From contig CAJNOP010000026.1 in NCBI GenBank assembly GCA_905250075.1, forward strand, positions 1,921,098 to 1,985,097: a stretch of 64,000 nt of DNA, in the 5' to 3' direction. This stretch comes from Rotaria sp. Silwood1. Lineage: Eukaryota; Rotifera; Eurotatoria; Philodinida; Philodinidae. Position 1 is the stretch's first letter. The number at the start of each line of letters is the position of its first letter. The notes beneath the pieces are model-generated. The model saw nothing but the letters and a program-made list of their open reading frames with translations. It had not been told where the DNA came from and did not search any database. Shown here piece by piece: positions 13,466 to 25,775 of the stretch. A program made the position numbers and the translations under genes.

Positions 13466-13832
13466 TGGAAAGTATTTTTGACGAGTTGAAAACTATGACT
13501 TTGTGCTTTTTTTTAATATGGCCTTAGAAATGTTGTCTATTTTTGTTTAAGACTCGTGAAGAACTTTTTGAAAGATCTCAAAAATTACTTTTAATATGAG
13601 CGAACACCCTTCTTTACAAAATGTAATATTGAACTAAGCTACAGTGTTTACCCATGTGATGTTCTGAACCTTTTCTTCAAGAGCTCGTCTCAATGTGAAA
13701 CAGTTGTTGATTTTTCAAAAATGAGTATTTACGAAAAAAAGAACATTGAGGTACTAGATCGAATGATTAAAAAAAGCTTCAAATGTATGGTGAAAATACA
13801 AAAATTCTTCGTGCGAACTAACTTTTTGAAGC
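13466..13832 (+). repeat. Dispersed repeat family B, copy 1
   Basis: Aligns by eye with the reverse complement of 55905-56437. Shared words in order: GAAAGTATTTT.GACGAGT, TTAGAAATGTT...TCTATTTTT, ATATTGAA.TAAGCT, ACAGTTGT..ATTTTTCAAAA and GTGAAAATACAAAAATT. Copies have diverged with indels and show no coding potential, so this is an old non-autonomous repeat of unknown class. Confidence 0.65.
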
Positions 13833-15839
13833 TTTTCAAAGATTGCTTCACTTGTGATAAACAATAACTGAGATTCTTAAGTATTTTTCAAATTATATAT
13901 CAGCAACTTTTATTTTGATCTTTGTTTTTTGAAACGATTATCCGTTACGATTATTTTGTCGGTTCAAAGAAGTTTTCAGATACAATATAGCACAGTTCTC
14001 ATTTTAAATTCATTGTTTCATATTTTTAATTGAAAATATTGAAAAGTTTCTATATTGTTTCAACATTTCAATTGATGAATTTTTTGACACAAAATCTTTT
14101 TATATGTAGATAATCGTGCATTGTGTGAGACTTATACTATGCACCATATTATCACTTAACTAAATATTTCTGTATGATATTTTTGTTATTTGTATTGTTT
14201 ATTGATCATTTCTATGAGTTACACATTCAAATAGATAAAAAGAAAATTTTTATGCCTTAGATCGGAAGTTTAAGTAGAATAAATCGATTATAAATATCGT
14301 AAGAGGACACTTGTAAAGGATGTTCAGAAAAAAGAAGAAGACTGGATCAGCAATATGTGACCATTTCTTCACAGGAATCACAACGCAGGTGATCACTTAT
14401 TACAAAAGTTTTTGTCGTTGGTGAAGCATTTATTGCAAAACTTTCAATTTTAATTGATTTTGAAGAGTATTTTCAAAAGGGCAACATCTCAGAATTCTAT
14501 GATGCGTTCTCTACTTATAAGTGTATTTGGACAAATAGGCTCTTTATGAATAAAATTTTTAATTTTAATATCCAGAAAGGATGGGGTTAATCGAAATCGG
14601 ATAGTAGGAAGAAGAACGACCTGCCAGATAATTAATATCAATAAATAGAATAAATGCTCTCTCAATGATATAGAATATGGAGATAGACAAATACATTCAT
14701 AATAGAAACGTATGCTCTATGACCATGATATCATATCCAATAATTCTATACAATTCACACATTTACAAGCATTCAAATTTCGCTATGTGGAGCACCAATA
14801 GATAAAACCAAGATTACCAGAAAAACGAGTACAGAGCGAAAAAATGTCAACATAATTCAACCGAGATGACCCTAAAACGTGTTAATCATCGACTAAATAA
14901 TTATAAAAAAAAGAGCATTGAAGAACTTTTTAGATATGATACGAATACATTCTGGAATACTTTTCTGCAGATCAGTAGTATGACTAGATCAGATTAACTG
15001 AAGCTAAAATCGGGACTGCGACCAAAAAAATTAGTCCCAGCACATTTCTAATCATGAAAAAGACACGAAACAAGCGGAGAAATACAAAAATAATAGAAGT
15101 CCCAGCACACTGTGCCGTCATAAAGCAACAAAAACATACAGTTTTCATCTGTATATCTTTTACGGATTAGCGCCTAATGAATTAACTATTTTGAAAATGT
15201 CCTATATGGGTTTTGAGAAACACAATCTAAAAGAAATGTTGAATTACAGGAGTTGAAATTTGGACCACTTACAAACATGATAGATACAACTACAGAAACG
15301 TTACAGCCTGTAACGGATCTTGTTGATATTCGATTAAAGATCATACATCAACAAAGACTCATTATAATGTATAAACTACTTCCTTATTTCATTTCTGAAG
15401 AATTACGTAAAATAATGACGAGCGAAGGTGTCCCAAAACATAGAACAAAACAATCTTCCTGTGATTAGCAACAGCAACTATATCCTTTTTCTGACATTTT
15501 AAACCTGCAGAGATAGCGCTAACAGCTTTTTTTTTTGAAACTTTCAACTAAAAAATCCATCAATATTCTTAATAAGATAGTTGCACTTCAAGTATCAAAT
15601 TGTATTGTTAATTATCTAATCGAAAGCAAACCTTTCTAATGTTACGTTAACATCTGATTTCATTCTTAATCTGATTTATTAAAGAAAAAAAATGCTTTCT
15701 TTGAATATCTCGTTTATCTAATAATTTACAATGGAGTGGAAAAAGACACACCTAGACAAAAAATAAAATAAAATCAATAAATAATATCTATCAAAACCAA
15801 ATAAAATTTCAATAATTTTAAAATTCTAAAAACAAATTC

Positions 15840-16510
15840 TTAGTTTTCTTTTGTTTTTATCTCATCATTGTTTAATGGTTTTTCTTCTTTAATTGAATGT
15901 TCTGTTTTCTGACGACTACGTTCATCAAGATATCGTAAAAGACTATCAATAAAATCTGGTGGTGTTGATGATGATGATAAATTATCAAATTCAGTTGTTT
16001 TCATTCTTTTTGAAATCGGTGATAATGCTGGATATTCCTTTATATAAAAAAAATAAATAGTAAAAACAAAAACTTATCGAATAAATTTAATTCTATATTA
16101 CTGTTAATGAACGTTTTTGTCCTTTGATAATTGTTTTTGTTGTTGTTGTATTATCCAATGATGAATAAAATTGTTTATGTTTATATGATACACTAGAAGC
16201 ATAATCATACATAGTCATTTGTTTAGCATGAATTTTTCTAATTGTTTTTGTTCGTTTTCGATTTATTTTGGGTGCTGTACAATCTTTTTCATTAAATTCA
16301 AACAAATCATCTTGATTTGTTTTATGACTAATTTATATATATATAAATAATAAATATTTTTCTTGAGTTTAAATAATTAACTTACTTTAAATCATATTTC
16401 GCTAATGGTTGTCGTTGAATAGATGATTGTTTTTCATTAAAATCATTAAAAATTTCATCCAAATCAATATCATCAAAGTTATCATCATTATTATTATTAT
16501 TATTGATCAT
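15840..16510 (-). CDS. Unrecognised 182-residue protein with acidic N-terminus (3 exons)
   Basis: Exons on the minus strand are 16510-16386, 16327-16102 and 16037-15840; all junctions keep phase and give 182 residues. The protein begins with MI and a poly-Asn run, then an acidic/hydrophobic stretch DDNFDDIDLDEIFNDF (about 9-24), a basic segment KINRKRTKTIRKIHAK (about 60-77) followed by QMTMYDYA, and a Lys/Glu-rich C-terminus with PALSPISKRMK and DFIDSLLRYLDERSRQ. I do not recognise the family. QMTMYDYA partly resembles a PCNA-binding PIP box but lacks the second aromatic residue, and the acidic stretch resembles protein-docking motifs of DNA-repair factors. Both readings are speculative. Consistent splicing, composition and length argue it is a real gene, probably nuclear. 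Confidence 0.7.
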
Positions 16511-18738
16511 CTTTAGAAAAACAAAATTTTCTGAAAAGAAAAAGAAAAAGAAAAATTCAAAATTTATCTTCTACATAAAAAGACTCTTATTTAATACATT
16601 GAAAGTTTAAACAAAGCTATACTTATAGAAGGATATGTACATATGAATTAAATACATATCGATAGTCTTTTCATTCGATGATAGATCAAGTTTGGATCAT
16701 ATGTATTTTTGCGTTCTTTTTTTCTTTCTTGCCTTATTTCATTCTTGCCGTTAAAATTCGATTCGGTCTATTATATTGATTTGTTCATTGATTCGTTCGG
16801 TGATGGGATTATTCATAGTTAAATTCTTCTATGACTAACTATTGATCATGTGATATTATTTTTCATTTTGAACGTTTTAGATATTTATTATTTAAATAAA
16901 TAATTAATCATTTTATTCTTAATTTGATTCAAATATTAACAGAGATTGACATACTCTAAAAGTCTATACATAATTTTTAAGATCTTTTTGTATGATTGAA
17001 TAAAACTTCTGTAAACATTTCGATGCAATACAATGGTTGCTAAATTTATTCAATCTTGTTTATTTCAATTTTTTTCCGTTGCCATAAACACTAATAAGAA
17101 TTTAAATAGTGATTTATGAAAATAGTTTCATTTCCAACAGAATTTTTTGCAGATGAAAATGATTGTTAGTTTTCTAAAGGTAAAGTCTCTGGAAAGCTAG
17201 AAGCCATGGTTATCATCTCCTAGCATTCGCTGGCACAATTCTATTTGAATTAGCTAGAGTAGACAGAAAATGAAACGTCTTCTTGCTTTGTAAGACATTT
17301 CTTGACCAATATACATTAATCTTACGGAAAGCACAAAATGATATTTCTATACGATACAACAGAAAGAAGTTTGTTAGTAGAGCTCATTTAGGAGTGACAT
17401 ATGGAACTCACATGTCTTCTTTAACCTCATTATACTAATACAAAATACGCAAAATGTAAACCTCTAAAAGATGAGTTTTCTATTCTAATGATAATTATAT
17501 TATCAGCAAACGCTATGTCTTCTTTATTTCTGCATTCCGAACAGAAAGTTTTTTTGACTGCCATTCTTTTTCTATTTGTCTTATTGCTCATTGATTAATA
17601 TTTAATTGTTCTTTTTATTTCATTTTTATAATTTATTATTATTGATTCAACTATTGATTTATTAGGCAAATAAGTCTACTCTACACATTTGTTATATCTA
17701 GAGCAAATTTGAATGATTTATTATGTGTCTAAATGAGTCAGAAACACGGAGTTTGATTATTCCTGAAAGTTAAAACTTCATCAATTCATGTTTTCATGTT
17801 GATCGTGTGACAGTTGTAGGAAATCAAAACATTATATTTGATATCTATCATATAATCGTTTTTCTGTGCAAAAAATTAGAAGCTACATCATTTAGAATAT
17901 TGAAAAATTGGTTTCAGTCATGTAAATTTCAAAGAAGGTTCTGTAACGTTCTAGAGCTTTCTAAGCTTTTTAATTAATGTCGTTCAGCGTCTGTAATCCT
18001 GGTTGCTAAACTCTTAAATGGAGAGGGAAAGGGATGAAGAGCAGCAAAGCTTTGGCTTGATACTGACATTGACTATTTCCTGTGAAAGACATACGAGTTT
18101 CACAGAACTATTTTTGTCTCTTTCATAAGATCAGAAAAAAGTTTCATTTCCTGTTTGCTCTATCGTCCTGAGTAATTCAAACAGAATTCTATTTTACGAA
18201 TTCCATGAGATGAAAATCTTAGTTTTCTATATTTCAGAGATTCTATCTTTGGCATGCTAGCAAGAATGTTTTATCTGGAAAAATTCTAGATCGACATAAA
18301 ATTCTTAACACAAATTATTATTTGGATCTTTATTAGTGTTTGTAGAAGTGCAAATAAAATAATTTGAAAACTTATTATATCAATATTGTTCAATTAATAT
18401 ATAAAACCTGACATTCTACATTAGAATAGAACATTGAAAAATTTTAAAAAACATGTGTTTATATTCAAATAAATCAAATAACATTATTTGAATATTTTGA
18501 AAGAATTTTGATACTACAGTGATTAACTCACAGAAAAAGCAATTTATTTATTATTCATTTTGATACACATAAATCCAACTGTTTCAAGATTTTAATAAAT
18601 GAAAAAGAAAAAAAAAGTATTCAAAAAAAGAAAAAGAGAATCAACTAAATGCAAGAATAGAAAAAGTAAAATGATGAGTTTTTTCGGGAATATTTAATTA
18701 ATGTCTAGACAAAAAAAAACCAAAGTCAAGTTTATATG
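16511..18738. other. Intergenic, no gene seen
   Basis: AT-rich non-coding sequence on both strands. No frame has recognisable protein similarity, and no clear repeat structure stands out to the eye. Confidence 0.5.
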
Positions 18739-19532
18739 TCACTCGAAGCGTATCATAACAATAATCATTATTGTAAAAAATAACATAGATGTAATTGGTT
18801 TAATATTTATTCCATTTGATTTTACTTTAATAAGACCACAAGCAACTCGTGCACCAGCATTTCTATTTCAAAAACAAATAAAAACAATGAAAAAAAATAT
18901 ATTCTTTTTTTAAAGTGTACTATCATACCCAGTTATATTACTCTCATTCATACCGAAGCCACCGTCATCAAACATAAGATGTACTATAATAGTTCGATTA
19001 GCAATTGATTGTGTGGAATTATAAAATTGAATAATATTATCACTAATATCAATATGTGCTGCACCACTTGCATCCGTTGTTATATTTCCAAGATCACCAA
19101 CATGTCGGTGCCATATATCGGCTTGAGGAGGGCCATGAGCCGTATCTAAATATTTTCATTTTTTTTTAATTTTAATATTACAATATAAAAAATTCTATAC
19201 TGTAAGGATTAAAATGGCCAGCAGCTTCCACACAATTCGGTGTGGTTTCTGCTACAGCATTGGTATGAACATGAAAACCCTTGAAAAAAAGAATTTGTAT
19301 CAAAAAAAATTTTCTTCATTATAAATTTTATTAAACATACATGATTGCTACTAGCACTCAATGATGTTAGTGTACCAGTTATTCGTACAGATGAATTAGC
19401 ATCATTTTGAACAAAGTTCAATATTCCAATTGATGTTGATGTACCATGTAATCGAACATCAGCTGTAGCTTCCATGAAACATTGCCCATGATGAATCAAT
19501 AGAAATAAAATACTAGTAAATAATATGAACAT
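18739..19532 (-). CDS. SOD: Secreted or surface Cu/Zn superoxide dismutase (4 exons)
   Basis: Minus-strand exons are 19532-19341, 19279-19201, 19145-18929 and 18862-18739, in phase, giving 203 residues. Residues 1-18 form a signal peptide. The fold is the classical superoxide-to-peroxide dismutase. Copper ligands H67 and H69 (GFHVH), H86 (GHFNP, the bridging His) and H146 (IIVH) are present, as are zinc ligands H94 (HGPP), H105 and D108 (RHVGDLGN). C80 and C171 match the conserved disulfide, and R168 (NAGARVACG) matches the active-site Arg. So all catalytic residues are kept. Two residues are inserted between the first and second zinc His. After the normal end comes an extra tail whose last 17 or so residues (about 186-203) are hydrophobic with a short basic end. 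This could be a GPI-attachment signal or a membrane anchor. The last exon looked like non-coding sequence until the frame was joined to exon 3. Confidence 0.9.
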
Positions 19533-19824
19533 AATGATTATATTTGAGAATAAAAAATCTATTAAATAAAGAAAAATATAATTGATGAATATTATTTAAA
19601 TAAAAAAAAAAGAAATTTTATATAAAAAACAAAAAAACAAAGTTAACATAATCCTACGAATAAATAAATCATAATACAAGATCAAACGACATTGTGTTTC
19701 TTTTTTTTATATGCTTTGTCTTGTTTTTTTTCGTTCTCATAATATTCTTGCTCAAGTCAAGGCTTAAAAGAAAATGATCTTAAAACATATTTTATTCGAA
19801 CTCATATAAAGACTATTGCGTATA

Positions 19825-19847
19825 ATATATATATATATATATATATT
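19825..19847. repeat. (TA)n microsatellite
   Basis: A run of about eleven TA units, upstream of the SOD gene. A shorter one lies near 20050-20070. Confidence 0.8.
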
Positions 19848-21257
19848 TGATCTCTGATATATTTTATAAATGAACTTCGGAAATCATTAAATATATTTTT
19901 CTTCTACACATCTTTTAAATATTTCCTATCTACCCTCATATTTTATCTTATCTTATCTTATAGATAAATCTCAAAGCTGTCATCTTTTTTTTCTCTTGTC
20001 AAGTATATGCTTCACAGATTTAAGCAGCTAACAAGCAAAAGTATTTGTGACTATATATATATATATATTATGTAAGTGTATAACGGAGAACAAAATAACA
20101 TACACAAAAAAAAAGAAAAAAATCAGTGATTGATGACGTAAATAACAACAAGAACGTTGATAAAAGTTAACGATAGATTGTTGTGGTAAATAATTACAAA
20201 CATATTTCGACGTGATGTATGACACAGTAATAGGAATAGACAAGTATCGAAAGTTATTTTAGAAGAAAAATGAATCGAAGTTTTTTAAGGGCAATAGTTT
20301 GTTTTTGATCTTTTAACTATTCTGGTATATATTATTCAAACTAATGATGAAAAACGTGAAGATGAGTTATTTTTATCGATATGTGACTTCAAGTAATGAC
20401 GGCAGATACATAAAACTAGACATGTCAATAAAATCGTGTCAACATTTTCATATAAAAACTAAAATAATGGGAAAAATATTTGTTCTTTTTTTTTAATGAC
20501 TGAAGCTATAATGCGCAAAGTATAATGAGAAAAAAAAGAGAAAGCTGAATCATTTATTTCGTTCTGTAGTTTGACGAGAAGATAATGATACGGGCTTGAC
20601 AGATGATTACGAGACGAAAATAGAGTCAAATGGTTTATATTACCTAGTACAATCGTTATTTATTTTGTAACCTGACATTCTGTAAAATTTTAAAATATTC
20701 GATTCTCAGTAATTGTAAACTGAATTTTAAAGTATAAAAGGAATTATAAGAAATTTGATATCTCTGTAACACCTTTCGGTTTTTATTTGGTTCTTGTTCT
20801 AAATGAACTAGATTTAAAAGAATTATTGTCAATAATTGATTGTCTACGAGTTTTTTTTTGTTATTTGAAAAACATAAACAAATATACAAGTTAAGAAAAG
20901 ATTTACTTTTTTTAAAATAATTTTGCTATTTTCTATGCCTAGATCAAATAATAGCATGAAGTATTTATCAAAATACGAGACAATTTCATTCTTCTTTTTC
21001 AGTCTTATCGTCAGTTATAAATCTCATTTAGATGTTTATTTTAATCACTTCGATCTCAATATTCTCTATTGAAGATTTTTACTGTACACAATAGGCCATA
21101 AATAATACTGCAATAAAAAATAAAAATATGTCCGCTTCGATTCGCTCCAATGAGCTGATTATTTGGTTACAGGTAACAGTTTATTTTAAGCTTTTATTTT
21201 TTTCATACGGACAAACGTAAGTAGAAATTGCTCTCATCAAGGAAATTTTACCTAACG

Positions 21258-21652
21258 AGAATGTTCCATAAGTTCTAAGTCTCAACAAAAATCAGTTTAT
21301 ATGTAAATAAAGAATGATCCCTACCCAATTATATCTATATAAACTTTGAGTACTTAGGACGATATTTTAAATGGCATTATGTCTTTTAATAATACTAATA
21401 TAAACACAAGAAACGTGATAATTAGGTTGTGGATATAGAGTACACCTACACTCACATCCTAGGTACTACGTATCGTTATGTATAATTGTGTTACGTTACA
21501 TACGAAAAATTCATAATTCATTAAAATTTTTTTTGAAAAATACTGATCGATTTCGACATTTTACTTGTCATGTTTCTTCTGTTGGTGTGATCACTAGTTT
21601 TTTACATATAAACTAATATTCGTTAGTGTTCAGAGCTTATGAGATATCCTGT
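21258..21652 (+). repeat. MITE-like family A, copy 2, with terminal inverted repeats
   Basis: The left end (21258-21308: TGTTCCATAAGTTCTAAGTC, then CAGTTTATATGTAAA) and the right end (21600-21652, read in reverse complement: ATATCTCATAAGCTCT, then TAGTTTATATGTAAA) form imperfect inverted repeats of about 50 nt around a non-coding core. Related sequences occur at 5217-5330 and 50335-50575, so this is a dispersed non-autonomous element of unassigned superfamily. Confidence 0.75.
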
Positions 21653-24600
21653 ATTGTCAAGTAAGAAAAAAACATATATGAAGAGTTTCATAGATAGTTT
21701 CCAGTTTTCATCGAAGAAAATAATAAGAAAAAATCAAAATGAAGTATATTAATGTATACAGAGCAAGTTTTCAAAATTGTAGTCAGTTTAAAATGCTGAA
21801 ATTCTTGACTCATAAGTAAAACTCACAACTCATTGAGCACTAACTTCTTTGCAAAAGTCAGTGTTTCATATTGGACAAAAGTTTGTTATTGTTGTTTTTG
21901 AAACAAATTAGTTCTGAAAATTTACTCTATATACATCGATGTGAAGCCTTTTGTAAAGTTGTTTTTGATTCCTTCTTATTATTCTGTTAAATAAGAACTG
22001 AAATCTATCTCTAAAACCGCTTCATATGTATTTTTTTCTTACTTCAAAACATGTAAAATTGCTTTCATGATAACAAGAATAATACTTAATAGTAGTATTT
22101 CCTTACCGTATTCGTATGTTTAGAACAAAATAGCTTTGAATAGACTTCTATCACGAATCTAAAAATAAGCTCATTTGATTGAACTGAAGTGGAAATATCT
22201 CATTTTTTTTTATCGTAATGCTATTTATGGATCATTTAAACAATAAAAATGAATCTATTTCAAATGATATAATAGTAAAATTTATATCGAACTATTGTTT
22301 AACAAGATTACATTTATTGTTGATGTTTTATTTTATTGGCTTTTATGTAATAGAAAAAGCTTTTTAAAATAATATAATGAATAGAAATTTACTATCAATA
22401 TATTTTATATTATTCCATATTCTTGTAACTAATGAGAATGCTCAACTAATGGATAATGAAATCTATTATTTTTGTTTGAGGTAGGCACCATTTACTTCAC
22501 ATGAACTTGAATAGAGACATAATTTTATATATCTAATCTTAACTTTTCTTTGCTATTAAATAGAAATTCTATGATTTCATTGCAATAGCAGAGAGACAAC
22601 TAACATTGAAATTCTTCATACATACTAAAAGATTTTTTAGAGTTGTTTTAATTACTTTTGGTGTCAGTATTGTGTATTTTGTTCATTACGTCAATTATCG
22701 AAACGATCTGGTAGCGTTTTCAACCTTCTTAAACACAGAATAATTTCTGCAAAACGTATTTAAACATTCTAATCACGTGTTCTCATCTGAGCGTTTTTAT
22801 GGTTCAATCAGAAAATATAATAACTAGCTAATTTCAGCATAAAATGTGCATGAAGATGCTTAAAATAAGTAATTTTTACATCTAGATAACATTCAAATCA
22901 TTGTCTCATTGTATTTTGATATACACTATGCATAAAAAAAAGTCATTTTTATTTACAAAAAATGTCAAAATATTACGGAAAATAATTTTGGTACGGTTTA
23001 CAGATGCGAAAATTGCCTTTTTTAAGCGTCTTTATGTATCGTTTATGATGAACGTACCTGACTTTTATGTTTTTCTGAATTGATGTAAAAAAATAGTCAA
23101 ATGGAAAGTGAGCGATTAGGATGTTTGTACAACAGTTTTTCAAAGATTCTTGTCTGCTTGAGTTAGAATGAGTTTGTTCTTGTCAAACGAACAGATTTAG
23201 ATATAATTATTTATCTTTTTTTAATAGATGTCCTAGGAAGAATATACCTTTCTGTATTTTACTAATATCTCTTTTGGTATCTACTTTTTTAGGCTTTACT
23301 TTCTCCATATGGGATCGCCTCTTAATTCTCTATAAAACAGTATAATTTTTATTAGCGTAAATAACATCCGTAATAATTTTGCAAGACACGCATTACACAA
23401 ACAGTCGAACGTTAATAGTGTTGTAAAAACAGATTTTTATCAAATTATTTTGATATCATCATACAATTTTTATATGACATCTTTTTTTCAACATAATTGT
23501 AGATATCAAAAAATTTGCCTCAAATTAAATGTAAATGCTTCAATAGATTTAAATCTGCACTAAACAGCAATTAACGGTTCTTGATACCAATGTTGTATGA
23601 CTTGATGGATCTGCAGCTTCGCATTGCTGTCTGCTGAAAATGTCCGATCTGTTTTGAAGACCTTGTTTCTACATCTTAGTAGTATTGAGTATCATTTAGT
23701 GTTACTTGGTCGAACATGATATCAACATCCGATCGAATATTGCAGCAGGCAACAGTGTGAAGCTTTCGATCTATCAACTCATACAACATTAATGTGAAAA
23801 TAACTTGTTCTCTTGCATCGTCATGAACTATTGATTGCCATATTGTTCAGATTTCATATGATACGGTCAAAATAATTTGATAAAATTTTGTATTACGAAT
23901 TTGTTCATGTCCAACTGTTTGTTTGATGCATGTTTCACAAAATTACGGATGTCATTTACATAACAAAGAATTATACTGTTTAGTAGAGAACTAAAAGGCA
24001 AATCTTTCAGAAACAAAGTAAAACCTAAAATAAGAGATATTGAAAGAGACATCATTAAAATACAGATAGGCTCGTTCTTTTTGGAATACCTGTTTGTACT
24101 TATGAATGATTGTATTTAAACAAATATAGAATATATTAAACAAGTGACAAACAAACGTAAAAAAAAAATAAGTTACGAGTAGAAAATTTTCTTAAAAGAC
24201 AATCTTTTACCTTTTTTATTATTCTTTGTTTCAACAAAATTTTCGAAACTTATATTGTTTCTTTTGATTTATGATCTTATTTTATTATAAGCTTTACTTT
24301 AGAGTAGTACGCATAGAAAAAGAAAGCATATGGCAATCATTCATTCATGATAAGGCCACATATATATAACTAAATATAGTAACATTTATTACCCATATAA
24401 AGATATTTGATTTCTATTTTCAAAGTATGAATTATTAGTACGTTTTTTTCTATAAATTGAATACTTTGCATAGTTTTTTTTTATTCATCTCTCTAATTTA
24501 TTTTAATATTATTCTTGTAATTGATAATAAGATCTCTATTTGATTGTACTCGTTAGACAGCAATGTCATTTTCAATTAAGCATACAAGAAAAATTATTTG

Positions 24601-25181
24601 TAGATCAACTTATTTACTTCATGACAAATAGAGACGTTAAAAATATCCTGGGCAAATAAAAAGTTAAAGTCCTTATTTGTCTCAATAATTATATTTTGAA
24701 GAGGTCATCTAATATGAAACGTTAAATTAATTAAAAAAAAACCCTGGAATAAACTCATATCTATTGCAAATAAAGAGTCTAAAATTTCTTGAAATTAATC
24801 TTAATTGAACCGAATTACCAGAAGTCTCACGTATGTCATCTTGGCTGACATAATGAATTCACGCACGTCAGCATATCAATTAAATTATTCTACTTAATTT
24901 TGAAATAGTATCATTAATACGAGAAAATATTGTAGTTTTGAGAAGTGCTCATTTCATGAAATCTATCTGAATTCAAATATAGTAGAATTTAGTGTGTGAC
25001 CTACTTTCATCACTTATAATAATCACAATTTATCGAACAAATTTTTGTTTTTTATAATTCCATCTCAAAAAAAGATAATTTATATTGTATTTAAATTGAA
25101 TAAAAAGAAAGATACAAATATTCTTCTAAAGAATATTTCTGAATATATCACAAAAAAACAGATTTTTTATATATATAAAGT

Positions 25182-25505
25182 TCACAAAACCGAATCAATT
25201 TTTTTTAAAGATGGTTTCATTCGTAAAATATTTGTATTAAATGTTCGATCACATTTAAAAATTTTTAAATCACACTTATAATGTTCAGGACAACAATGTA
25301 TATGATCCGCACAGCAAACACCTTCTTGCAATGGACAACATGAATAATCACCGTCTATTGCTATACAACAAGTACTGGTTGATGGACATACTGATATTCC
25401 ATCTGGACAAACAATAACCGCATCTGATGATGGATCGTTATCAATATTTTTTGTTAATATAGTTAAAAATAATGAACAAAATAAGACGACAATAAATGCT
25501 TTCAT
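25182..25505 (-). CDS. GRN: Secreted single-domain granulin
   Basis: Single-exon minus-strand gene of 107 residues. Residues 1-18 (MKAFIVVLFCSLFLTILT) are a signal peptide. A single granulin/epithelin domain spans about 33-88, with all twelve cysteines in the family spacing: CPDGISVC, CC, CC, CC, CC, then C and C, including the diagnostic CCADHIHCCPEHYKC. Family knowledge: granulins are secreted, disulfide-ladder growth-factor-like peptides, also found in lysosomes. Vertebrate progranulin has 7.5 domains; single-domain secreted forms are usual in invertebrates. A basic C-terminal tail of about 18 residues follows the domain. No intron is seen. Confidence 0.9.
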   Translation of the reverse strand: MKAFIVVLFCSLFLTILTKNIDNDPSSDAVIVCPDGISVCPSTSTCCIAIDGDYSCCPLQEGVCCADHIHCCPEHYKCDLKIFKCDRTFNTNILRMKPSLKKIDSVL

Positions 25506-25775
25506 TTTATACGATAAGATATAATATTATGTAGACTGGGGTTTTTGTTTTCATATTTTTATTCAAAGATAAGAGAGATACAAGTGCGTCTCTTACAGGC
25601 AAAAAAGATTCACAAAAACAAAAAAAAAAAACGTCCGAATGTGTAATAACAAAACAAAAGAAAAAAAGACCACAAAGACAGATTTGAATTTACATAGATA
25701 AACTTTTTCGTATAAACAAAAACAAAATTAATGTATAAAAAACATTCTTTTGTGCTTCTTTTTTTCATTATTCTT

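Larger units (their letters stand above)
12497..15839. other. Intergenic stretch with BAZ1B 3' UTR and an old dispersed repeat
   Basis: An AATAAA poly(A) signal lies at 12638-12643, 142 nt after the BAZ1B stop. The rest is non-coding, apart from the repeat at 13466-13832 listed separately. A 71-codon frame at 15253-15468 resembles nothing I know. A short block around 15460-15530 (GATTAGCAACAG..AACTA) resembles 8834-8895 in BAZ1B intron 10, so both may be remnants of one repeat. Confidence 0.5.
19533..25181. other. Long intergenic stretch with microsatellites and a MITE
   Basis: Contains TA runs (19825-19847 and about 20050-20070), a short ATCTT tandem near 19941-19956 and the TIR element at 21258-21652. 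A possible signal-peptide exon at 22377-22484 (MNRNLLSIYFILFHILVTNE, then a GT donor) has no visible partner exon. Otherwise I see no gene. Confidence 0.5.

Noticed and set aside
15253..15468. 71-codon + strand frame in intergenic DNA
   Set aside because: No recognisable similarity and no adjacent splice-compatible exons; perhaps part of an old repeat.
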